Positions 25,357 through 32,277 of a stretch of 55,171 nt of DNA are shown in pieces; the first letter of the stretch is position 1; every line of letters begins with the position of its first letter. This DNA comes from BS750m-G62 sp964577175 (GTDB lineage: Bacteria; Planctomycetota; Phycisphaerae; FEN-1346), in NCBI GenBank assembly GCA_964577175.1, contig CAZNYC010000007.1, positions 1 to 55,171 of the forward strand, in the 5' to 3' direction. The notes under the pieces are model-generated. The model worked only from the letters and a program-made list of their open reading frames with translations. It searched no databases and was not told the origin of the DNA. The translations under genes were made by a program, and so were the position numbers.

Positions 25357-26250
25357 TTATGCCTTGGCGGCGTCGCTTTTCAAGTCCTGGTACATCGCAT
25401 GCGCGTCGTCGGCGCTTGCGCCCTCGTGGACGACGGCCCGGACGGCCCGGCCCATCGCCACCGGATTCTCGGCAGCGAAGATGTTGCGGCCCATGTCCAC
25501 GCCGCGGGCGCCCTGGTCGATCGCCCGCCACGCCATAGCGAGGGCATCCTGCTCGGGAATCTTTTTCCCGCCCGCGATGACGATGGGCACCGGGCACCCC
25601 GCCACCACCTCTTCAAACCCTTCCTCGCAGAAGTAGGTCTTGACGAAATGGGCGCCGAGTTCGGCCAGCACGCGGCTGGCCAGGCCCAGGTACCGCGCGT
25701 CGCGGGCCATCTCCTTGCCGACCGCCGTCACGCCCAGCGTCGCCACGCCCATTCGGTTCCCCGCGTTGACGACGCGGGAGAGGTTCTCCAGCGTCTGCCG
25801 CTCCCGCGCCCCGCCCACGTAGCACTGGACGGCCATGGCGGCGGCGTTCAGGCGGACGGCATCCTCGATGTCCACGCCCACGCACTCGTCGCTCATGTCG
25901 TCTTTCAGGACGGTGGCGCCGGCGCTGACGCGCAGGCACACCGGCTTGTTCGTCTGCGGCGGGATGCAGGTCCGCAGCGCCCCGCGCGTGCACATGAGGC
26001 AGTCGACCTGCGGCAGGAGGGGCTGGATGTTCAGGTCCAGCCGCTCCAGGCCCGTCGTCGGGCCCATCAGGTACCCGTGGTCGAACGCCAGCATGACGGC
26101 GTTGCCGGAGTCGGGGTTGAAGATGCGGGCGAGGCGGTTTTTTACGCCCCAGTCCAGGTGGCCCGACCCGCGCAGGTAGTACCCCGCCGAGTCCATCGGC
26201 GTGTCGAGGTGGAAATCCTTCTGGCTCTTCAGTTCCTCTTTGGAAGGCAT
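25357..26250 (-). CDS. lsrF: LsrF-like class I aldolase/thiolase
   Basis: 297 residues, matching E. coli LsrF closely from memory: LDWGVKNRLARIFNP, VMLAFDHGYLMGPTTGLERL, LMCTRGALRT, VKTYFCEEGFE with the Schiff-base Lys, PVPIVIAGGKKIPEQDA, GVDMGRNIFA. LsrF transfers the acetyl group of 3-hydroxy-5-phosphonooxypentane-2,4-dione to CoA in AI-2 breakdown. None of the lsr transporter, lsrK, lsrG or lsrR genes is here; instead dhaL, dhaK and a small VOC gene precede it on the same strand, so the substrate may be a different phosphoketose. AAGGAG precedes the ATG. Confidence 0.88.
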   Translation of the reverse strand: MPSKEELKSQKDFHLDTPMDSAGYYLRGSGHLDWGVKNRLARIFNPDSGNAVMLAFDHGYLMGPTTGLERLDLNIQPLLPQVDCLMCTRGALRTCIPPQTNKPVCLRVSAGATVLKDDMSDECVGVDIEDAVRLNAAAMAVQCYVGGARERQTLENLSRVVNAGNRMGVATLGVTAVGKEMARDARYLGLASRVLAELGAHFVKTYFCEEGFEEVVAGCPVPIVIAGGKKIPEQDALAMAWRAIDQGARGVDMGRNIFAAENPVAMGRAVRAVVHEGASADDAHAMYQDLKSDAAKA

Positions 26251-26338
26251 GCGGCGTATCTCCTTACGTGCATATTAAATACGAGCGAGCGACCCCGGCA
26301 TTGGGCAACCGGACCGCCCTGTTGGGAACGTTCACGGT

Positions 26339-26437
26339 TGTCATTCTGAGCAGCGGCGGAGCCGCGACGAAGAATCTCGCCTTGTCGCCTTTCGCACGGC
26401 GAGATTCTTCGGCCCGCAAGCGGACCTCAGAATGACA
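26339..26437. repeat. Family A palindrome, copy 4
   Basis: TGTCATTCTGAGCAGCGGCG ... CCTCAGAATGACA, with both GAAGAATCTCGCC and GGCGAGATTCTTCG inner arms. It ends three bases before the dhaL stop codon. Confidence 0.92.
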
Positions 26438-26439
26438 TT

Positions 26440-27090
26440 CTATCCCGTTTCTTCGGACGCAAGTCCGTCGGCGAACCCGCGGAACATCAGGGCGACCGAC
26501 GTGGCCCCCGGGTCCGGCGTACCCTTGCTCCGCTCGCCCAGGTTCCGGGCCCGGCCGAAACGGGCCTGCATGTCGGTGGTGGCCTCGGCCCCCCGCTCGG
26601 CGGCGTCGGCGGCGTCGGCGAGGGCGGCGGCGGGCGGCTTGCCGGCGTCCGCCGAGGCCCGCATCGTCTCGACGGCCGGGATGAGGGCGTCGAGCATCGT
26701 CTTGTCGCCCGGCGCGGCCTTGGTCTGCTTGCGGACGGAGGCAAGGGCGTTCTCGAACACGCCTGCCAGGGCCGGCGCGTCCAGCGAGGCCTTGTCGCTG
26801 GTGGCCTCGGCCATGCCCATGAAGAACGTGCCGAACAGCGGGCCCGTCGACCCGCCGCCGGCGCCCAGGACGGCCCAGGCCACCTCGCCGAGGACACTGC
26901 CCATGTCGCGGGCCCGGTGGCCGGCCACCGCCCGGGCCAGCAGCGACATGGCCTTGCGCATCGCCGTGCCGTGGTCGCCGTCGCCGATGGCGGCGTCGAG
27001 TTTCGAGAGGTGCTCGTGGTGCGTCGTCACCTTCTCGGCGGCGCCGCGAAGCATGTGGACCATCTCGTCGTATCCGACCGTGTCGGGCAT
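26440..27090 (-). CDS. dhaL: Dihydroxyacetone kinase subunit DhaL
   Basis: 216 residues. The ADP-binding subunit of a two-part ketose kinase; KLDAAIGDGDHGTAMRKAM carries the Mg-nucleotide aspartates and GGGSTGPLFGTFF the glycine-rich helix turn, then DKTMLDALIPA and DPGATSVALMFRGF. It works with DhaK encoded just upstream. There is no DhaM here, so the phosphate source (ATP or PEP relay) is not settled. The start at MPDTVGY excludes upstream repeat-encoded residues. Confidence 0.9.
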   Translation of the reverse strand: MPDTVGYDEMVHMLRGAAEKVTTHHEHLSKLDAAIGDGDHGTAMRKAMSLLARAVAGHRARDMGSVLGEVAWAVLGAGGGSTGPLFGTFFMGMAEATSDKASLDAPALAGVFENALASVRKQTKAAPGDKTMLDALIPAVETMRASADAGKPPAAALADAADAAERGAEATTDMQARFGRARNLGERSKGTPDPGATSVALMFRGFADGLASEETG

Positions 27091-27112
27091 GGTTCTGACG
27101 TCTCGCACGTTG

Positions 27113-27188
27113 GTGCGCGGTGGGTCGCCGTCCCCACCGCCCGGCATCACGTTCTCTTGTCGCGGCGGGTGGGGAGACCCGCCGCGAC
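27113..27188. repeat. Family C hairpins between dhaK and dhaL
   Basis: A weaker copy at ~27113-27142 (GCGCGGTGGGTCGCCGTCCC form) and a strong one at 27159-27188 (GTCGCGGCGGGTGGGGAGAC with CCGCCGCGAC). Confidence 0.65.
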
Positions 27189-27208
27189 AAAGCATCCGGC
27201 GTGTCGCC

Positions 27209-28210
27209 CTACCGCACCGTCCAGAACGGTGTGTCGCACGGGCCGTCGAGCAGGTCGACCATCTCGTCGGTCACGCGGGCCACGTGCATCTGGAAGCCGG
27301 CCATCTCCTGGACCGTCAGGAACTCGCCGATGCGGCCGCGGGCGACCTCGATGCCCCGCGCCTCGCACACCTGGTGCACGCGGCGGTAGACGATGAACAG
27401 TTCCATCAGCGTGGTGGCGCCGGCGCCGTTGAGGAGGACGAAGACCTTCTCGCCCTTCTCGACGCCCAGGTCGCCGAGCAACCGGCCAAGCATCGCCTCG
27501 GCGGTTTCGTCGGCGGACTTGAGTTGCATGCGGCCGGTGCCGGCCTCGCCGTGCTGGCCCATGCCGATTTCCATCTCGTCGTCGGCGAGTTCGAACATCG
27601 CCTCGCCGGTGGCGGGATGGCTGGCGCTGGTGAGGGCGACGGCCAGGGTAGCCATGTTCCGCTCGTACGCCTCGGCCAGGGCGAGGACCTCGTCCAGGCT
27701 CTTGCCGGCCTCGCACGCGGCGCCCGCGATCTTCATCAACGGGATGCACCCGACCAGGCCGCGACGGTTCTCCGGTTCGGACCGCGGGCCGCCGGCGATG
27801 TCCTCGTGCGTCAGGACCTGCCGGACGTTCAGCCCCTCCTTCTCCACCATCTGCATGGTCATGTTGGCGGCCATGACGTCGCCGGCGTGGTTGAGAACGA
27901 CGAACAGGACGCCGGCGCCGCGGTCGGCGCATTTCAGGGCCTCGAGGCACGCCGGCGCACCCGGGGCGGCGAAGACCTCGCCCGGCACGCTGACGTCGAG
28001 CATGCCCTCGCCCACGAAGCCGCTCAGCGCCGGCTCGTGCCCGCTGCCGCCCAGGGTCACCATGGCCACCTTGCCTTCCGGCTTCGGCTGGGCCCGGACC
28101 ACCAGGCCGTTGTCGGTCAGCCGGATCTTGTCCGGGTAGGCCAGGGCGTAGCCTTCCAGCAGTTCGCTGACGAGATTGTCCGGATCGTTGATGAACTTCT
28201 TCATGGCCAT
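27209..28210 (-). CDS. dhaK: Dihydroxyacetone kinase subunit DhaK
   Basis: 333 residues. The substrate-binding subunit: VTLGGSGHEPALSGFVGEGM is the ketose pocket and EIGMGQHGEAGTG carries the His that forms a covalent hemiaminal with the ketone. Family members phosphorylate dihydroxyacetone, erythrulose or longer ketoses, so the substrate is open. Genes run VOC, dhaK, dhaL, lsrF in one direction. The ATG at 28210 and one two codons later are both possible. Confidence 0.92.
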   Translation of the reverse strand: MAMKKFINDPDNLVSELLEGYALAYPDKIRLTDNGLVVRAQPKPEGKVAMVTLGGSGHEPALSGFVGEGMLDVSVPGEVFAAPGAPACLEALKCADRGAGVLFVVLNHAGDVMAANMTMQMVEKEGLNVRQVLTHEDIAGGPRSEPENRRGLVGCIPLMKIAGAACEAGKSLDEVLALAEAYERNMATLAVALTSASHPATGEAMFELADDEMEIGMGQHGEAGTGRMQLKSADETAEAMLGRLLGDLGVEKGEKVFVLLNGAGATTLMELFIVYRRVHQVCEARGIEVARGRIGEFLTVQEMAGFQMHVARVTDEMVDLLDGPCDTPFWTVR

Positions 28211-28273
28211 CGGCGGCTGCCTTTCATGGGAGACGGATGCACTCGGTGCGGCCCGGCGACGGGCGGGCGGCGG

Positions 28274-28588
28274 TCACAGGTTCTGCATCAGTTCCAGCAC
28301 GACGCCGTCCTTGACGATGAAGGCGCAGCGCCGGCCCTCGAACGGTTCGAACGGTTCCAGGAGGACGCTCTCGCCGTCGAGGGCGGCGTCGAGATCCGCC
28401 ACCATGTACGCCACGTGCGGATGCTTCTGCATCCGTTCGGGAAGCGGACTGTCGGCCTCGAACCGCAGGTACTCGAAGTGGTACGGGTGCGAGGCGCCGT
28501 CCGTGATGTGGACCTTGGCGTCCTCGAGGAAGGTCTCGCCCGGCTGGGGCTCGTCCACGGGCACGCCGACGTGATGGAATTCAGCCAC
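28274..28588 (-). CDS. Small VOC-superfamily protein
   Basis: 104 residues. FHHVGVPVDEPQP and HVAYMVADLDAALDGESVLL followed by CAFIVKDGVVLELMQ fit a vicinal-oxygen-chelate (glyoxalase-like) half-barrel with His/Glu ligands. AAGGAG abuts the ATG at 28594 with no spacing but is 6 nt from the GTG at 28588, so I take the GTG. First gene before dhaK; it may be an epimerase, isomerase or lyase acting on the same substrate as DhaKL and LsrF. Confidence 0.72.
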   Translation of the reverse strand: MAEFHHVGVPVDEPQPGETFLEDAKVHITDGASHPYHFEYLRFEADSPLPERMQKHPHVAYMVADLDAALDGESVLLEPFEPFEGRRCAFIVKDGVVLELMQNL

Positions 28589-28657
28589 GCTCATCTCCTT
28601 CGTGTTGCGGCGCCGGCGCGGAGCCTCCGGGCCCTCCGGCGCCAAACCGGACCGGTC

Positions 28658-28686
28658 ATTCTGCCACCGCACCGGCGGAGCGTCAA
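28658..28686 (-). promoter_or_regulatory. Promoter of the VOC-dhaK-dhaL-lsrF operon
   Basis: Minus strand TTGACG (28686-28681), 17 bp, CAGAAT (28663-28658), about 65 bp upstream of the VOC start. Confidence 0.4.
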
Positions 28687-28778
28687 CATCAATCCCGGCG
28701 CGGGCGCCTTCGCGCGACACCGCTTACGCGGAGGCCGGTTCAAACCGGATGGAAGCACGCCCTTGCAAGGAGCACCGC

Positions 28779-29507
28779 ATGCGCCCCCTGCGTCTCACGC
28801 GCCGACTCCTGCTCACACTGGCCGTCCTCCTCGCCGCCGCTGTCGCCGTCGCCGCCGCTGCCGAAAAACCCGCCGACCCGCCGCCCGAACGGTGGACGAA
28901 GCAGGTGGAGGCGTACGAGAAGCGCGATGCCGAGCACCCCCCGGCCGAGGGCGGCGTCGTCTTCGCCGGCAGCAGTTCCATCCGCAGGTGGCCGGACCTG
29001 GAGAAGACGTTCAAGCGGCACGGGGCCCTGAAGCGCGGCATCGGCGGCAGCCACATCTCCGACCAGATCCATTGGGCCGACCGCCTCATCCTGCGCTACA
29101 AACCGTCGCAGATCGTCTTCTACGCCGGAGACAACGACGTGGCGGGCGGCAAGCGCGGCCAGCAGATCCTGGAGGATTTCAAGGAGTTCGTCGCGACGGT
29201 GCGGAAGGTCCTGCCGAAGGTATGGATCCATTTCATCGCGATCAAGCCGAGCCCGCGGCGGGAATCGATGTGGCCGGACATGGCCCGGGCCAATCGCATC
29301 ATCGCCGAGTATGCCGAAACGGACCCGCGCCTGACGTTCATCAACATCGCCTCGCCCATGCTCGACGAGGACGGCCGGCCCCGCCGCGATATCTTCCTGA
29401 AGGACATGCTCCACATGAACCGCAAGGGCTACGCCTTGTGGAATCCGCTCGTCGCCAAGGCGCTGGCGAAGGGCGCGAAAGAGGCCCGGGACGGCAGGGG
29501 AAAGTGA
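28779..29507 (+). CDS. Secreted SGNH/GDSL hydrolase
   Basis: 242 residues with a Sec signal (LLLTLAVLLAAAVAVAAAA). SGNH blocks in order: VVFAGSSSIRRWPDL with the Ser nucleophile, KRGIGGSHISDQ with the Gly, VFYAGDNDVAGG with the Asn, and DMLHMNRKGYALW with the Asp-x-x-His. Such enzymes often deacetylate polysaccharides (hemicellulose, pectin). AAGGAG lies 8 nt upstream of the ATG. Confidence 0.9.
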   Translation: MRPLRLTRRLLLTLAVLLAAAVAVAAAAEKPADPPPERWTKQVEAYEKRDAEHPPAEGGVVFAGSSSIRRWPDLEKTFKRHGALKRGIGGSHISDQIHWADRLILRYKPSQIVFYAGDNDVAGGKRGQQILEDFKEFVATVRKVLPKVWIHFIAIKPSPRRESMWPDMARANRIIAEYAETDPRLTFINIASPMLDEDGRPRRDIFLKDMLHMNRKGYALWNPLVAKALAKGAKEARDGRGK

Positions 29508-29562
29508 CCCCGCCCACCGGAGGGCTGGCACTGCAGTGCGATCCCGGGGATGGGCTTCGCGT

Positions 29563-29661
29563 TGTCATTCTGAGGCCCGCTTGCGGGTCGAAGAATCTCG
29601 CCTTGGTTATCGCCTCTTTGCTGTTCGCGCGGCGAGAGTCTTCGCTTCGCTCCGGGTGACA
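29563..29661. repeat. Family A palindrome, copy 5
   Basis: TGTCATTCTGAGGCCCGCTT ... CGCTCCGGGTGACA; the right end is a CCGGGTGACA variant. It lies between the convergent SGNH and DUF4159 genes. Confidence 0.9.
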
Positions 29662-29689
29662 ACCTTGCGGCGGCGCCATGCAGCCTGGC

Positions 29690-29718
29690 GCGCGGCGGGT
29701 CGGGCAACCCGCCGCCCG
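29690..29718. repeat. Family C hairpin
   Basis: GCGCGGCGGGTCGGGCAACC with CGCCGCCC, directly after family A copy 5 and before the DUF4159 stop. Confidence 0.6.
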
Positions 29719-29736
29719 GAAACGCGCATCAGACCG

Positions 29737-32058
29737 CTACCGCTCCGGCCGCTCGCTCGCCGCGTACAGCAGGATGTTCGTTGCCACGGCCCTGGCGTCG
29801 GGGGTGGCGTAGCCCTGGCACCCGCACGCCTCGTACGGGGTGCTCGAGAAGACGACGTCGATCGGCGAGAAGATGCCCACCAACCGGTTATCCATGTACA
29901 TGCCATGGACATCGGCATGCGCCCGGCCAGTGCGGATCACCTTCAGGGCCTGCCGGAACTGGACGTTCTTCGCCAGGTCGAACCCTTTCGGCCCGCCCAT
30001 CTTGCCGCTGACCATCGGGTGCCCGCCGGCGAGCCGCGTCACCCGCCAGCCCGCCTCCGCCGCCGCCTTGCGGAAGGACTTGGTGAACGCGACGGAGCCG
30101 GTGGCGGCCTCGAACCACAGCCATCCGCCCTGCTTCGCGAACGCAGCCAGGGCCTCGAGGTCCGCCGGCCGGAACGCGGCCGCCTCGCTGCCCGTCACGT
30201 ACGCCACGTCGAACCCGTCGAGGTCGGCCGGGGCCACGCCGTCCCGGGGCTCCAGGGTCAGGTCGGCCTTCTGTTTCAGGTAGGCCGCCAGCCCCTTGAG
30301 CGGCGCGTAGTTGGCCCCGACGTTCCAGTTGCCGGCGTGCCGGACGCGCGCCAGGCGGACGCGTTTCGTGGCCCCCGCCCGCACGGTCTGCGACTCGTAT
30401 CGTTTGTCGGGCCGGGGCAGCCGTTCGGCGAGTTTCGCCCGCAGGGGCGCGCTGTCGGTCGCGTGGGCCACCAGGTTGATGCCCCAGTTGAAGAGGTACA
30501 GCCGTCCTGCCAACGCCTTCAGGTGCCACGGACACGAGATGTCGTCCGGCGCGTAGAAGAGGAACGTGCGGACGCCGTCGTCGACGCCCAGGATCTCCGG
30601 CCGCTTCCGCAGCGGGTACGGGTCTACATACACCGGATGCTCCGGCCCCAGGGGCTTCAGGTCCCACTCCGGCCAGATCTCGTCGATGAACCCGGCGGCC
30701 CACGCCTTGACCTTCGGGTTTCCGCACGAGGCCTCCAGCAGGATCGTGCCGCCCGTGTCGGTGAACCGGCGGAGTTTCTGCTTGTGCGCGTCGCTGAACT
30801 CCGGGACGGATTCCGGCGTGATGAACAGGACGGGGGCGTCGTGCAGTTCCTCCAGGGGGGCTTTCAGGTTGACGACCTGCCAGTGGCACAACTGCTCCTT
30901 GGTGCGCGAGATGTACGAGACGAGGTTGTAGATATCGCGGCGATGGCTGTTCCACTTGCCCTCGAACTCGAGTTTGTTGAACAGGATCGGCCCGCGCCCC
31001 TTGTACAGGAACATGACCGAGAAACACGTGGAGACCAGTTTGCCGTAATGCCCGTTCCAGGACCCGTCCTTGTTCTGGCTGCCGATGAGGTGGCCGGCGA
31101 TCTCCTTGAACCAGTCGTGACCGCCGAAGTACTTGTACCCGGCGGCCATGCCGACGCGTTCCACGCTGTACTGCCAGTAGTGGACGCGTTTTTCGCGCCG
31201 GCCCTTGCCGTTCGGGTTCTTCGTGGCGTGAAAGTGCTTTTCGAGCCACGCGAGGGCGGCGTCGATGCGGCGGTCGATCTCCGGGTTGTGCCGGCCGGAC
31301 CGCCCGCCCCGGCACGGGCATCCGCTGGCGGCGTCGAGGTTGTCCAGGGTGATGAACAGGGTCGCCAGGCCCGCCGCCGTCATCGACCCGTACCCCTCGG
31401 CGTCGTTCAGGTCGATATAACTCCACGACCCGTCGCGGTGCTGCACCCCGAAGTACCGGTTCTGGACGCGCTGCCAGGTGGCGCGGGGGATCTCGACGCC
31501 CGCCACCGCGGCCTCCCGCAGCGCCAGCACTACGAGTTGCGTCACGGAGAAGTCCTCGTACCGGGTGCTCGGCTTGCCGCCCCGGACCGCCGTGTACCCC
31601 CATCCCCCGTGGCGGCCCTGGCTGGCCACCAGCCACCGGACGTCGCGCTTCAGCGCCTGGCGGATGAGGTCGCGTTTCCGTTCGACGAGTTGGTTCTGGA
31701 CGTGCGCCAGCGCCATCACGCGCATCGCGACGGCGTAGGTGAACGTGATCGGCCGCTGGGCCACCACGTTCAGCGCCTTCGAGACGTACTCGCGGTTCGG
31801 GTGCTCGCCGGTGTAGATGAGCGTCAGCAGGGCGAGTTCGGAGTGCCCGCACGCCTCGTTCGCATGGTGATACGTCTTCTCCTCCCACAGGCCGTCGCCG
31901 TTCTGCTTCTTGATGAGGTAGTCGATGCCCCCCTGGATGGCCTTGCGGACGGCCTCGTCGGTCACCTTCGGCGGCGCCTTGCCGGCCTCGGCCGCCGGGT
32001 GCCCGGCGACGGCCCACAGCACCCCCACCAGCCCTGCGAGAATTGCGACACGTGTCAT
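29737..32058 (-). CDS. Exported terpenoid-cyclase-barrel protein with C-terminal DUF4159
   Basis: 773 residues with a signal segment (VAILAGLVGVLWAVAG). Residues ~25-400 are alpha/alpha-barrel repeats of the squalene-cyclase/prenyltransferase type (AIQGGIDYLIKKQNGDGLWE, ACGHSELALLTLIYTG, WLVASQGRHGGWGYTAVRGG, GSQNKDGSWNGHYG). The C-terminal part (~420-773: FNKLEFEGKWNSHRRDIYNL, FTDTGGTILLEASCGNP, HPVYVDPYPL) matches DUF4159, which is shared by planctomycete membrane proteins. No squalene-cyclase DxDD motif is seen, so the barrel is probably not a cyclase. Confidence 0.85.
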   Translation of the reverse strand: MTRVAILAGLVGVLWAVAGHPAAEAGKAPPKVTDEAVRKAIQGGIDYLIKKQNGDGLWEEKTYHHANEACGHSELALLTLIYTGEHPNREYVSKALNVVAQRPITFTYAVAMRVMALAHVQNQLVERKRDLIRQALKRDVRWLVASQGRHGGWGYTAVRGGKPSTRYEDFSVTQLVVLALREAAVAGVEIPRATWQRVQNRYFGVQHRDGSWSYIDLNDAEGYGSMTAAGLATLFITLDNLDAASGCPCRGGRSGRHNPEIDRRIDAALAWLEKHFHATKNPNGKGRREKRVHYWQYSVERVGMAAGYKYFGGHDWFKEIAGHLIGSQNKDGSWNGHYGKLVSTCFSVMFLYKGRGPILFNKLEFEGKWNSHRRDIYNLVSYISRTKEQLCHWQVVNLKAPLEELHDAPVLFITPESVPEFSDAHKQKLRRFTDTGGTILLEASCGNPKVKAWAAGFIDEIWPEWDLKPLGPEHPVYVDPYPLRKRPEILGVDDGVRTFLFYAPDDISCPWHLKALAGRLYLFNWGINLVAHATDSAPLRAKLAERLPRPDKRYESQTVRAGATKRVRLARVRHAGNWNVGANYAPLKGLAAYLKQKADLTLEPRDGVAPADLDGFDVAYVTGSEAAAFRPADLEALAAFAKQGGWLWFEAATGSVAFTKSFRKAAAEAGWRVTRLAGGHPMVSGKMGGPKGFDLAKNVQFRQALKVIRTGRAHADVHGMYMDNRLVGIFSPIDVVFSSTPYEACGCQGYATPDARAVATNILLYAASERPER

Positions 32059-32202
32059 GTCGTCCTCCGGCCCTCGTCTATTCCTCTTGACACCGCCCCG
32101 GTCCGTCTCCACTATAAGGTACGCACCGGCCCGCGTTTTCGCAAGCGATTCGGTGCCGACCGGCCGGCGTGAGGAAGGCCACCTGGTGGCATCGGACCAC
32201 GA

Positions 32203-32252
32203 TGTCATTCCGAGCGAGGGCCGAAGGCCCGAGTCGAGGACTCTCGTTGTTG
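32203..32252. repeat. Half copy of family A
   Basis: TGTCATTCCGAGCGAGGGCC ... GGACTCTCGTTGTTGAC; left-type arm only, just upstream of the next + strand gene. Confidence 0.55.
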
Positions 32253-32277
32253 ACGTATGAAGGAAAGGAATTGCCCG

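Noticed and set aside
32087..32118. TTGACA and TATAAG as a promoter for the 32278 gene
   Set aside because: The 20-bp spacing is too long for a normal promoter, and the opposite strand TATAGT has no good -35.
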